Assembly: GCA_963677935.2 (NCBI GenBank)
Contig: CAXXEH010000003.1
Location: 1,054,001-1,118,000 of the forward strand
Source: JAAFHB01 sp963677935
GTDB lineage: Bacteria > Bacteroidota > Bacteroidia > Bacteroidales > Prolixibacteraceae
Direction: 5' to 3'
DNA length: 64,000 nt
Part shown: positions 25,831 to 34,961 of the stretch, piece by piece
Position numbering within the stretch: the stretch's first letter is position 1
How the letters are laid out: the number at the start of each line of letters is the position of its first letter
The notes under the pieces: model-generated
Told to the model about the DNA's origin: nothing
The model's database searches: none
What the model saw: the letters and a program-made list of their open reading frames with translations, nothing else
Translations under genes and position numbers: made by a program

Positions 25831-27081
25831 ATGATTCTTGATATCAAAATACCCTCTCCGGGAGAATCAATTACTGAAGTTGAAATTGGCAATTGGCTGG
25901 TTAAAGATGGTGAAATCGTAACTAAAGGCCAGGATATTGCTGAAATTGAATCAGATAAAGCAACTTTGTCTTTAACGGCTCCTGCAGCAGGTAAGTTAAA
26001 AATATTTTTAAAGGAGGGGGAAAGGGTCGCTGTTGGATCTGTTGCTTGTGCCATCGACATTGACGATGCCATTCAGGACAGTGAGAGCGCCTCTATACTG
26101 TTAAATAAAGAATCGGTTTCTGAGCCTAAAGATTTGAAACCAACTGAGACTTCAATTTCGACTTCACCAAAAACTGAAGAAGAAACCGACCTTGTTATTA
26201 AACTTACACCAACCGCCCGGGCTGTGATGGAGGAGGCCGGATTAAATCTTGAGGATGTACTTAAGGGGCTCCGTCGGATTACGCGAAGTGACATTGAGGC
26301 GGTAATAAGTGATCAAAAAGCTGAACCGCAAAAATTACCGGTTGAAAAATCGCGGGAGGTTGCACGGGTTGGGATGTCTCCTTTGCGGCGAAAACTTAGT
26401 CAGCGACTTGTTGCAGTAAAGAACGAGACCGCCATGCTCACCACCTTTAATGAAATCGACATGAGTCAGCTTATGGAACTGCGAAAATCTTTCCAACAGC
26501 AGTTTGTCGATAAATATAAGATTAAACTTGGTTTTATGTCCTTCTTTGCGAAAGCAGTAAGTGTGGCACTTTCAAATCATCCATCGGTCAATTCGATGAT
26601 TGATGGCGAAGATATTGTCACACCGCGTTACCATGATATCGGTGTTGCGGTTCAGACGCCTAAAGGACTCATGGTTCCGGTTATTCGCAATGCTGAAACC
26701 AAAAGTATTGAATCGATCGAGCGGGAGATCAAGGAACTGGCAGAGAAAGCAAGAGATAAGAAGCTTACCATTCAGGAGATGACTGGTGGCACCTTTACCA
26801 TTACCAATGGTGGAGTTTTTGGTTCATTGATGTCGACACCGATTATCAACCCTCCCCAAAGTGCGATCCTGGGAATGCATGCGATTAAAGATCGTCCGGT
26901 TGCTGTTAACGGAAAAGTGGAGATCAGACCCATGATGTATGTTGCTCTCTCGTATGATCACCGGATCATCGATGGTAAAGATTCAGTCGGATTCCTTGTT
27001 AAGGTTAAAGAGTTAATCGAAGATCCCGCGAAACTGCTTTTCAACGGGAAAAGTGCTGAAGAGCAATTGTTGGGATTATAA
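25831..27081 (+). CDS. sucB: Dihydrolipoyllysine succinyltransferase, 2-oxoglutarate dehydrogenase E2
   Basis: Core acyltransferase of the 2-oxoglutarate dehydrogenase complex, 416 residues. Lipoyl domain at 1-76 with the modified lysine K43 in EIESDKATLSL; a flexible linker rich in S, T, E; E1/E3-binding domain at about 123-160 (PTARAVMEEAGL, RITRSDIEAVI); catalytic domain from about 180 with H377 and D381 in YDHRIIDG. It pairs with sucA. The complex also needs an E3 dihydrolipoyl dehydrogenase; the only E3-like gene in the window lacks the redox disulfide. Confidence 0.96.
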   Translation: MILDIKIPSPGESITEVEIGNWLVKDGEIVTKGQDIAEIESDKATLSLTAPAAGKLKIFLKEGERVAVGSVACAIDIDDAIQDSESASILLNKESVSEPKDLKPTETSISTSPKTEEETDLVIKLTPTARAVMEEAGLNLEDVLKGLRRITRSDIEAVISDQKAEPQKLPVEKSREVARVGMSPLRRKLSQRLVAVKNETAMLTTFNEIDMSQLMELRKSFQQQFVDKYKIKLGFMSFFAKAVSVALSNHPSVNSMIDGEDIVTPRYHDIGVAVQTPKGLMVPVIRNAETKSIESIEREIKELAEKARDKKLTIQEMTGGTFTITNGGVFGSLMSTPIINPPQSAILGMHAIKDRPVAVNGKVEIRPMMYVALSYDHRIIDGKDSVGFLVKVKELIEDPAKLLFNGKSAEEQLLGL

Positions 27082-27103
27082 CAGAATACAAATTCAAACA
27101 ACA

Positions 27104-27135
27104 AAAGGCATCTGGTTATCCGGGTGCCTTTCTGT
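27104..27135 (+). terminator. Terminator after sucAB
   Basis: 12-bp stem with three G-T pairs, 27104-27115 with 27120-27131, loop TTAT, then T-rich sequence. It lies between sucB and the tandem array. Confidence 0.8.
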
Positions 27136-27169
27136 TTCACTCTTTTGGGTTAACTATAAAAAAACAAAG

Positions 27170-27463
27170 CAGACAAATCTGCGAAGGGTTTTGACTCGGT
27201 CCGGATGCATTCAGACAAATCTGCGGAGAGTTTTGATTCAGTCCGGATGCGTTCAGACAAATCCGCGGAGGCTTTTTACTCGGTCCGGATGCGTTCAGAC
27301 AAATCCGCGGAGGGTTTTTACTCGGTCCGGATGCGTTCAGACAAATCTGCGGAGAGTTTTGACTCAGTCCGGATGCGTTCAGACAAATCCGCGGAGGGTT
27401 TTTACTCGGTCCGGATGCGTTCAGACAAATCTGCGGAGAGTTTGGACTCCCTCCGGATGCATT
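27170..27463. repeat. Seven-copy 42-bp direct tandem repeat
   Basis: Exact 42-base period with copies starting at 27170, 27212, 27254, 27296, 27338, 27380 and 27422. Each begins CAGACAAATC and contains GTCCGGATGC near its end. Two variants occur: one with CTGCGGAGAG and GACTCAG (copies 2, 5, 7), one with CCGCGGAGGG and TACTCGG (copies 3, 4, 6); copy 1 is mixed. Because 42 is a multiple of three, several frames stay open on both strands by arithmetic. There is no supporting ribosome-binding site, so I do not call a protein. It lies directly behind the sucAB terminator. Function unknown. Confidence 0.95.
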
Positions 27464-27602
27464 GACAATCAATATTATAGGATTCTTTGCTACACTTCGT
27501 TTCGCACAGAATGACAATTATTTAGTAAGAGGGGTGGGGGTTGGAAGTGAGATTCCTCATTCCGCTGCGCTGCATACGGAATGACAATGTAATGTGTTTT
27601 AT

Positions 27603-27645
27603 GGTGTTTGAGAGGGGGCGGCGTGGCCGCCCCCTCTCAAACACC
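27603..27645. repeat. GC-rich hairpin 1 of the inverted-repeat island
   Basis: Perfect 20-bp stem, 27603-27622 with 27626-27645, loop GTG. The stem tip GGGGCGGC/GCCGCCCC is shared with hairpin 2 while the lower stem differs. Confidence 0.9.
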
Positions 27646-27788
27646 AACTTCAGGGGGAAGTGTGTCATTCCGAGACCCAATACTAACAAGCACACCAAAT
27701 TTTATGACAGCTAAGAAAATAATGAATGAAAGTGAGATTCCTCATTCCGTTGCACTGCATTCGGAATGACAATGGACTGTGTTTAAAG

Positions 27789-27831
27789 GTGTGGGGTGAC
27801 GGGGCGGCGTTGCCGCCCCGTCACCCCACAC
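27789..27831. repeat. GC-rich hairpin 2 of the inverted-repeat island
   Basis: Perfect 20-bp stem, 27789-27808 with 27812-27831, loop GTT. Same stem length and loop size as hairpin 1 with a different lower stem, so the structure rather than the sequence is kept. Confidence 0.9.
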
Positions 27832-28000
27832 ACACTTCAATGGGATGGATGTCATTCCGAACGCAGTGAGGAATCTCCTTTTAATAATAGCGAATAGAAT
27901 GCTTTCATTAGTATCGTAGCAAAGAATCTTAAAATTTTTCCCCGGACAATAATGAATTTATATTTTCAACATCCGTAACAAACCCAATTCCTATAAAAAC

Positions 28001-28025
28001 AAAAGGCGCCCCTTTTGAGGGCGCC
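28001..28025 (-). terminator. Terminator after the membrane pyrophosphatase gene
   Basis: Stem GGCGCCC (28005-28011) with GGGCGCC (28019-28025); on the minus strand it is followed by TTTTGTTTTT. It lies about 135 bases past the hppA stop; the stretch between is AT-rich without other features. Confidence 0.75.
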
Positions 28026-28161
28026 CTATGATAACCTAACCAAAATCTATGAAAAAAAGTGCTATACTCTTACCTCACAAATATGCATTAGAAATTAGTT
28101 AAACCGATCGAACAGATCTTAAAGATTGTTAAAATCTTAAAATCTGTAAGTAAAATCATCT

Positions 28162-30567
28162 TTATTTAACGATCCTCATTTTGTAGAAGGAACGATATAC
28201 AAAGTATAGTGCAATTACAAAGAACACGCCACCCACATATGGAGCTACCGAAAAGAAGCTTTCAGAAATAGCAATTTCCATAGCAAGTAAACCAAAAAGG
28301 GTGGTAAATTTGATAATCGGGTTCAAAGCAACCGATGAGGTGTCTTTAAATGGGTCACCAACGGTATCGCCAACGATAGACGCCTCATGCAAGGCAGTCC
28401 CTTTTTCCCGCAAGTCAACTTCAACTACTTTCTTGGCATTATCCCATGCACCTCCGGCGTTGGCCATAAAGAGCGCCTGGAAAAGTCCGAAAACTGCAAT
28501 TGAAATCAGGTAGCTGACAAAGAAGGAGGTAGCGGCATACTGCAGAGCTGGTGTTGTTGCAGTCATATCGCGGTATCCTGCAAAGAAAGCAAATGCAAGC
28601 GCAAATGAGAAGATCGCAATAAAGATATTGAACATCCCGGTCTGTGCATACTGAGTACAAATCTTAACAACTTCTTTGGATGTTTCGATAGATGCACTGC
28701 TGTCGGCGCCTTCATCAAGATGAATGTTTTTCTTGATGTATTCAACTGCCCGATAAGCACCCGTAGTTACCGCCTGAATAGAAGCACCAGTAAACCAATA
28801 TATGACAGAACCACCAGCTAAAAATCCGAGAATTGTATAAGGATTAAGAACATTAAGAATGGTTTCAGGTTCAATACCAAATTTACTTTTAATAAGGAGG
28901 ATAAGTGAGAAAATCATGGTCGTAGCCCCAACAACTGCAGTACCGATAAGTACTGGCTTTGCCGTAGCTTTAAAGGTATTGCCCGCTCCATCATTAGCTT
29001 CCAGATAATGCTTTGCATTTTCAAAATCGGGTTTAAAACCAAAATCCCGTTCAATTTCTACTGCTGCATTTGGATTTTCCTCAATCAGAGAAAGCTCATA
29101 GATACTCTGTGCATTATCGGTAACAGGACCATAACTATCAACTGCAATTGTTACCGGACCCATACCCAGGAATCCAAAAGCCACAAGTCCAAAGGCGAAA
29201 ATAGAGGGATAGATCATCATTACGTCGAGACCGTGAGTAGACGCAAAATAAGCAATAAACATAAGTACAAGGAAAACCATACCTTGCCAGAAAGCGCTGA
29301 AGTTACCGGCTACTAAACCCGAAAGGATGTTAAGTGATGGACCACCTTCGCGTGAAGCTGTCACAATTTCGTTGACGTGACCAGATTTGGGGCTGGTAAA
29401 AATCTTGGTAAACTCAGGAATCAAAGCAGCGCCAAGTGTTCCGCAACTGATGATTATAGATAGCGTCAGCCAAAGGTTATTTGCCAATGCACCAAGCATG
29501 AAATAACTTACACCAAATGTTACAATGATTGAGAGAATTGAAGTTATCCACACCAGTGTGGTTAAAGGTTTTTCAAAGTCAAGATCCAATACATTATGGT
29601 ATTTGGCATTTGTATAAAGCTTATTGATATAGAAAGCGGCAATTGAAGTAACCACCATAAGGACGCGCATCAGGAATATCCAGGTAAGCAACAGCATCTG
29701 ATCTTCCACTTTTGCTACTGCCAGAACAATAAAACTAATAAGGGCAACACCAGTAACGCCATAAGTTTCGAAACCGTCAGCTGTCGGACCTACACTATCT
29801 CCTGCATTATCTCCGGTACAGTCTGCAATTACACCAGGATTACGTGGGTCATCCTCTTTAATTTTAAAGACCACCTTCATAAGGTCACTTCCGATATCGG
29901 CAATCTTTGTAAAAATACCACCGGCAATACGAAGAGCTGAAGCACCTAAAGATTCACCAATTGCAAAACCAATAAAACTGGCGCCTGCAAATTCGCGTGG
30001 GATGAAAAGGAGAATGATAAGCATCATGATCAATTCAACACTTACCAAAAGAACGCCAATACTCATCCCTGCATCGAGCGGAATATTGAGCAGTTTTAAC
30101 GGTTTACGTTCCAGTGAGGCAAAAGCCATACGGCTGTTGGCCAGTGTATTCATACGGATACCAAACCAGGCAACACCATAGGAACCCAGGATACCGATAA
30201 CCGACCACATCAGGATAAGTAAGACTCCGCCGAAACTCATTTGCTGAAGAAATCCGAAATAGAAGGCAATACATGCAGCAATAAAAGCAAAGAGAATCAA
30301 TAAAAATTTCCCCTGCTGAATCAGATAAGTCTTACAGGTTTCAAAGATGATATTCGCTACATCCAGCATACTCTTGTGTGCCCCAAGCCTCTTTACCCGG
30401 AGAAACTGATACAAACCAAAAAGCAATCCAAGAATACAAATCAAAAACCCAAACAGTAGCATATTGTACTGTCCCGACTCGAGCGCAGGAATTTTGAGAT
30501 CGGCCTCACTACCGAAAACCAGAGCCGGCAAGACAAAAACCAAGATAAAAGAAAATAATCGTTTCAT
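28162..30567 (-). CDS. hppA: Membrane-bound proton-pumping pyrophosphatase, K+-independent type
   Basis: Integral membrane enzyme that hydrolyses pyrophosphate and pumps ions outward. 801 residues with about 16 helices and a signal-like N-terminus. Active-site segments: DIGSD (224-228), EDDPRNPGVIAD (238-249), GDNAGDSVG, and near the C-terminus GDTVGDPFKDTSSVALNPIIK. K533 in GNTFKA occupies the position that is Lys in K+-independent and Ala in K+-dependent enzymes, which argues for a proton pump, since known Na+-pumping members are K+-dependent. The usual gate glutamate after DLVGK is absent (DLMKVVFK) and E205 lies in the preceding helix. Monocistronic; a -7 element is at 30660-30667. Confidence 0.93.
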   Translation of the reverse strand: MKRLFSFILVFVLPALVFGSEADLKIPALESGQYNMLLFGFLICILGLLFGLYQFLRVKRLGAHKSMLDVANIIFETCKTYLIQQGKFLLILFAFIAACIAFYFGFLQQMSFGGVLLILMWSVIGILGSYGVAWFGIRMNTLANSRMAFASLERKPLKLLNIPLDAGMSIGVLLVSVELIMMLIILLFIPREFAGASFIGFAIGESLGASALRIAGGIFTKIADIGSDLMKVVFKIKEDDPRNPGVIADCTGDNAGDSVGPTADGFETYGVTGVALISFIVLAVAKVEDQMLLLTWIFLMRVLMVVTSIAAFYINKLYTNAKYHNVLDLDFEKPLTTLVWITSILSIIVTFGVSYFMLGALANNLWLTLSIIISCGTLGAALIPEFTKIFTSPKSGHVNEIVTASREGGPSLNILSGLVAGNFSAFWQGMVFLVLMFIAYFASTHGLDVMMIYPSIFAFGLVAFGFLGMGPVTIAVDSYGPVTDNAQSIYELSLIEENPNAAVEIERDFGFKPDFENAKHYLEANDGAGNTFKATAKPVLIGTAVVGATTMIFSLILLIKSKFGIEPETILNVLNPYTILGFLAGGSVIYWFTGASIQAVTTGAYRAVEYIKKNIHLDEGADSSASIETSKEVVKICTQYAQTGMFNIFIAIFSFALAFAFFAGYRDMTATTPALQYAATSFFVSYLISIAVFGLFQALFMANAGGAWDNAKKVVEVDLREKGTALHEASIVGDTVGDPFKDTSSVALNPIIKFTTLFGLLAMEIAISESFFSVAPYVGGVFFVIALYFVYRSFYKMRIVK

Positions 30568-31096
30568 ACGTTTTAAATTAAAAAATGAATCTGTTTTAAG
30601 ATCAATGAATATAAAGAATGAAATATGATAATCAAGATATAGTCTTACCTGGCAAGAGGCAAAGATAAAAAGAAGTTAGGAATAAAAATAAAAGTTTAGG
30701 CAGAAATAAACCGTTTCCGGTATGTTGTTCAACACAATTCGACATTTTCATTCTGATAGGTTTTAACGGTTAGTTGCTCAAGCCTGTCATTCATAAATTG
30801 GGGATTAATAAAATATGGATTACAATAATTTTGGTTAATCTAATTTGTCTCGTTACAAAAAAAGCGTATAAAATTAACATTATCAAAATTTGACCTCCTT
30901 TAGAAAATATTCTCCCATAGATTTAACAATTAATTTTTATTTGAAAGAATTATTGCCAAATATCTGAACTGATCCAACCGATTGTCGTATCTTAGTGTTT
31001 TACATTTAAAAGAATTAAATCTCCGGTAATCAGGAGATACAAAAATAAATGCAATTATCAAAGCTTTGAATTACTGCATTTTAAAATTTATTATTT
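30568..31096. other. 529-base divergent intergenic region
   Basis: AT-rich spacer between hppA (minus) and the HAD gene (plus). It holds the hppA -7 element at 30660-30667 and a TAATTTTG match on the plus strand at 30826-30833, too far (260 bases) from the HAD start to assign. No RNA gene, repeat or small reading frame with support was seen. Confidence 0.5.
30660..30667 (-). promoter_or_regulatory. -7 promoter element of hppA
   Basis: TATCTTTG on the minus strand, full match to TANNTTTG, predicting a leader of roughly 85-90 bases. No -33 TTG at the expected distance. Confidence 0.42.
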
Positions 31097-31936
31097 ATGT
31101 TTGAAGTAAAAATGGTGGTTACCGATCTGGATGGAACCCTCTTGCAATCCGACCAGTCCATAAGCCCTGCTGATCAAAAGACACTCGAACGATTAGGTGA
31201 TTTAGGGGTGTGCAGGGTGGCAGCTACTGGTCGTAATCTATACAAAGTGAGATTGGTATTGAACGAAGAGTCTCCCTTCGATTATGTAATTTTTTCATCC
31301 GGAGCCGGAATCATGGATTGGAAGTCTCAAAAATTAATTAGGGCAATGTCGATTTCCGTTGAAGAAACTTCAGAAATTATAAACTACCTCATTGGCGAAA
31401 AATGTAATTTTAAAGTTTCACGTCAATTACCCGAAAACCACAATTTTGGTTGGTGGCAAAGCTACGATTGTCCTGAACTCACAAGATATGTTGAGCATCA
31501 TAAAAAATTTGGAGATGCGATCAAAATTGATCCTGAACATCCTTTTGTCTCCTCGCAGCTGCTGATGTTCTTCCCTCGTGAAAGCATTCAATTTGAATTG
31601 GTTAAGGAGAAAGTTCAGGCAATATTTCCGGAATTAAGTGTAATCAAAACCACTTCACCACTTAATTCCGATTTCCTCTGGATGGAATTATTCCCTAACG
31701 GCGTTTCGAAAGCTCACGGCATTGAGGAGATTTGCAGGATTACTGGTATAGCGCGTGAAAATACCCTGGGAATCGGAAATGATTTCAATGACCTGGAAAT
31801 GCTCGATTACACGCATCACTCCTATGTTGTTAATAATGCACCGGAAGAGCTGAAATTAAAATACTTAATTAGCCTGGCCCATGACGAGGATGGATTCAGT
31901 CATGCTGTCAATAAACATCTGGCACACCATCCATGA
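31097..31936 (+). CDS. HAD-family hydrolase, Cof-like
   Basis: Phosphatase of the Cof subfamily (HAD type IIB), 279 residues. Motif I is TDLDGTLLQSDQ with the nucleophile D10 and acid/base D12; motif II lies in AATGRN; the cap is in the middle; motif III lysine is in GVSKAHGI; motif IV is GIGNDFNDLEML. Members hydrolyse sugar phosphates, nucleotides or cofactors; the substrate cannot be told from sequence. The start has no Shine-Dalgarno site. Its neighbours give no functional hint. Confidence 0.88.
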   Translation: MFEVKMVVTDLDGTLLQSDQSISPADQKTLERLGDLGVCRVAATGRNLYKVRLVLNEESPFDYVIFSSGAGIMDWKSQKLIRAMSISVEETSEIINYLIGEKCNFKVSRQLPENHNFGWWQSYDCPELTRYVEHHKKFGDAIKIDPEHPFVSSQLLMFFPRESIQFELVKEKVQAIFPELSVIKTTSPLNSDFLWMELFPNGVSKAHGIEEICRITGIARENTLGIGNDFNDLEMLDYTHHSYVVNNAPEELKLKYLISLAHDEDGFSHAVNKHLAHHP

Positions 31937-32024
31937 TTTGCCCATATGAATTCCTGAAGATTCATTTCACCCAAATACGAATCAGTTAAAATAATCTTAA
32001 ATTCACGCAGTTAACACCAATAAA

Positions 32025-34832
32025 ATGAGAAAGCTATCCTTGACCTTGTTAATCATTTGGATTAGCATCCAACTTTTTGCCCAGCCCTTCCAACTATCCG
32101 ATTCTCTCCCATTCAATCCTGCTGCCAGTAAGGGAATGCTAAAAAATGGATTAACCTATTATGTAAAATCTAATTCTACCCCAAAAAACAGGGCTGAAAT
32201 GATGCTTGTCATATCGGCCGGTTCTGTGCAGGAAGATCCTGACCAACTTGGGCTAGCCCACTTTTGTGAACACATGAGTTTTAACGGGACCAGAAGTTTT
32301 CCAAAGAACGAACTGGTTAAATATTTTGAATCCATCGGAATGGAATTCGGACCTGAAATAAATGCCTACACGAGTTTCGATGAAACAGTGTATATGGTAA
32401 AAGTCCCCCTGGACAAAGAAGAATTTATCGACAAAGGGCTTCAGGTTCTTTTCGACTGGGCCTCCCAGGTTACCGATTCAGATGAGGAGATTAACAAGGA
32501 ACGCGGCGTAATCCATGAGGAGTGGCGTGTAGGACAGGGGGCACAAAAAAGAATGATGAACCAGTGGCTGCCTGTATTTCTTAAAAACTCAAAATATGCC
32601 GAAAGATTACCTATTGGTGAAATGGAAATCATTGACAAATGCAAACCTGAAGTTTTAAGGCGTTTTAGAAATGATTGGTACCGTCCCGATTTGGAAGCTG
32701 TAATTGTCGTAGGTGATTTTGATCAAAATAAGATGGTTAAAATGATAACGGATAAATTTTCGGCCATACCTGCCAAACAAAATGGTCGCAAAAAAGAACT
32801 CTTTCCCGTACCCCCCCACCCTGAGACACTTGTGAAAATAGTCGCCGATAAGGAAGCGACTTATTCTTCGGCATCGTTGTATATTAAGCATCCGATGAAC
32901 ATTGATCTGACGGTGAAGGGATATCGCACCTCAATCCTTTATAACCTTTATAATGCGATGATTAACCAAAGACTTTCGGAACTGACGCAAAAGGAAAATC
33001 CACCTTTTGTAATGGGTCAGAGTTATTATGGTGGTTTAATTGGACCTTCGGATGTTTACACTTCCACTGCGATAACCCATCCGGGAAAAATACCTGCAGG
33101 ATTTAAGTCTGTACTAATTGAAAACGAAAGAGTTAAAAAATTTGGATTTACACAGAGCGAACTCGACCGAAATAAAAATGCGATGCTTAAATCAATGGAA
33201 TCTGCCTATAATGAGCGCGATAAAAGAGAATCAATGAGCATAGCCCAGGAGTATAGTCGTAATTTTTTGATGCGCAAAGAGCCAACTCCAGGAATTGAAA
33301 TGGAATTCAATTATTATAAAGCATTTATGCCCACCATTACCCTGGATGAGATAAACGCTTTAGCAAAAAAATGGATTACAGATGAGAATCGTGTTGTTGT
33401 TGTCACAGCTCCCGAATTGGCAGCTACCCCAGTGCCTGATGAAGCAGCGATCAGAAACGTATTAGCCGAAGTGCAACAACAAAGTATTGTTGGATATGCT
33501 GATGAAACCTCCGCAGAACCATTAATGAAAACGATTCCGAAACCAGGGCAAGTAACAGGAGTAAAGAAGATCAAAGAGGTTGATGCGACAGAATGGACGC
33601 TCTCAAATGGTTCTAAAGTTGTTCTTAAACCAACAGATTTTAAAGATGATGAGATTCTGTTTACCGCATATTCCTGGGGTGGATGGTCAATTTATCCCCA
33701 GTCAGATAATATCTCAGCCTCCTTTGCCGCTAACATTATGAATTTAAGTGGAATAGCCGATTACAAATTGACTACGTTAAAGAAGATGCTTGCCGGGAAA
33801 GAGGTAACTGTAGCGCCTTCAATTAAGATGTTAACACAAGGATTGGAAGGCTCCTCAAATGTTTCAGATATTGAGACCCTCTTTCAATTGATCAATCTCA
33901 ATTTTACTCAACCCCGTTTTGACGAGTCGGCATTCTCATCCTACATCACCCGAATGAGAAGCCAGCTTGACAACAAGAATGTATCTCCCGAAAGCGCTTT
34001 CTCCGACACCTTGAGATTTGTTACAGCGAATTATCATCCCCGCATGAAACCACTTACAAAAGAGATGCTTGATGAGGCAAAATTTAGCAGGATAGAGCAA
34101 ATATGCAAAGAACGTTTTGCAAATCCAGGTGCCTTTACCTATTTTTTCATTGGAAAAATTGATACCGTTAAATTAAAGCCACTCGTTGAAAAATATCTGG
34201 CTTCACTAACTGCTGGTAATAAGGCTGAGAAATGGGTAGATCTTGAAGTTAGAAAACCTCAGGGAGTAGTAGAGAAAATTGTAAATAAAGGAAAGGAATC
34301 CAAATCTATTCAATACATTATCTTTCATGGAAAGCTCAATTATGTTACCAAGGATATGGTAGAACTTGACGCAATAAGTAAAATACTAAGTACCAGACTA
34401 CTGGAGAGCATTCGCGAAGATAAATCAAGCGTCTATTCAATTGGTGCCCAACCAGGAATGAATAAATTACCCGTTTCAGAATATGATGTGACCATTTATT
34501 ACGGGACTTCACCCGAAAAGTTAAAAGAGCTGAAAGCATCAATTTTTGGTATTATTCAGGATTTGATTAAGAATGGTCCCAAACAGGAAGAGGTGGATAA
34601 AGCCCGCGAAAAAATAAAACGTGAACATGAAACCAATTTGCGTGAAAATAATTATTGGGAAGGAACACTCAAGAGCTATTACCTGAACAAGAATGGCGAT
34701 TTCAAAACATTCAAAGAATTTGATTCTGTTGTTGAAGGTCTGAATCAGAAATCATTAAAAGCAGGCGCCTCACGAATATTCAATTTCAAAAATTATATCA
34801 GTGTAGCCTTGATGCCTGAAGCAAAAGAATAG
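32025..34832 (+). CDS. M16 family zinc peptidase, two-domain
   Basis: Secreted or periplasmic insulinase-type protease of 935 residues with an N-terminal signal peptide (about 1-20, ending FAQ). The inverted zinc motif HFCEH is at 79-83 with a third ligand near E159 (NKERGVIHEEW). The second half (from about residue 520) is the non-catalytic M16 repeat, ending before ISVALMPEAKE. Single-chain M16 proteins of this size degrade peptides in the periplasm. It stands alone between the HAD gene and the ThuA gene. A weak imperfect stem occurs at about 34859-34900 behind it. Confidence 0.93.
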   Translation: MRKLSLTLLIIWISIQLFAQPFQLSDSLPFNPAASKGMLKNGLTYYVKSNSTPKNRAEMMLVISAGSVQEDPDQLGLAHFCEHMSFNGTRSFPKNELVKYFESIGMEFGPEINAYTSFDETVYMVKVPLDKEEFIDKGLQVLFDWASQVTDSDEEINKERGVIHEEWRVGQGAQKRMMNQWLPVFLKNSKYAERLPIGEMEIIDKCKPEVLRRFRNDWYRPDLEAVIVVGDFDQNKMVKMITDKFSAIPAKQNGRKKELFPVPPHPETLVKIVADKEATYSSASLYIKHPMNIDLTVKGYRTSILYNLYNAMINQRLSELTQKENPPFVMGQSYYGGLIGPSDVYTSTAITHPGKIPAGFKSVLIENERVKKFGFTQSELDRNKNAMLKSMESAYNERDKRESMSIAQEYSRNFLMRKEPTPGIEMEFNYYKAFMPTITLDEINALAKKWITDENRVVVVTAPELAATPVPDEAAIRNVLAEVQQQSIVGYADETSAEPLMKTIPKPGQVTGVKKIKEVDATEWTLSNGSKVVLKPTDFKDDEILFTAYSWGGWSIYPQSDNISASFAANIMNLSGIADYKLTTLKKMLAGKEVTVAPSIKMLTQGLEGSSNVSDIETLFQLINLNFTQPRFDESAFSSYITRMRSQLDNKNVSPESAFSDTLRFVTANYHPRMKPLTKEMLDEAKFSRIEQICKERFANPGAFTYFFIGKIDTVKLKPLVEKYLASLTAGNKAEKWVDLEVRKPQGVVEKIVNKGKESKSIQYIIFHGKLNYVTKDMVELDAISKILSTRLLESIREDKSSVYSIGAQPGMNKLPVSEYDVTIYYGTSPEKLKELKASIFGIIQDLIKNGPKQEEVDKAREKIKREHETNLRENNYWEGTLKSYYLNKNGDFKTFKEFDSVVEGLNQKSLKAGASRIFNFKNYISVALMPEAKE

Positions 34833-34961
34833 TAATATACTAGCTTCGAATATTTGGGAGGGAGGAATTGTAAAAAAGAGTTTATGATTTCTCCCTCTCC
34901 TGCTTTTATTTCCTATTATTTCACCTAACTTTAAACTAAAATAACTCCAATCTATTTAGTT

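Larger units (their letters stand above)
27481..27928. repeat. Nested inverted-repeat island (MITE- or REP-like)
   Basis: Outer perfect 13-bp inverted repeats GATTCTTTGCTAC (27481-27493) and GTAGCAAAGAATC (27916-27928) enclose two similar palindromic elements. Each has a left arm of the form GAGATTCCTCATTCCG...CGGAATGAC (27549-27585 and 27734-27770) and a GC-rich hairpin; the second also has a matching right arm (27851-27878). No transposase is present. Such arms are typical of small dispersed elements in Bacteroidota genomes, which I recall in general terms only. Confidence 0.75.

Noticed and set aside
27205..27465. A 14-residue-repeat protein encoded by array 2
   Set aside because: Open frames occur in several frames and on both strands, as any stop-free 42-base tandem would give; there is no ribosome-binding site and variant changes are not biased to synonymous positions.
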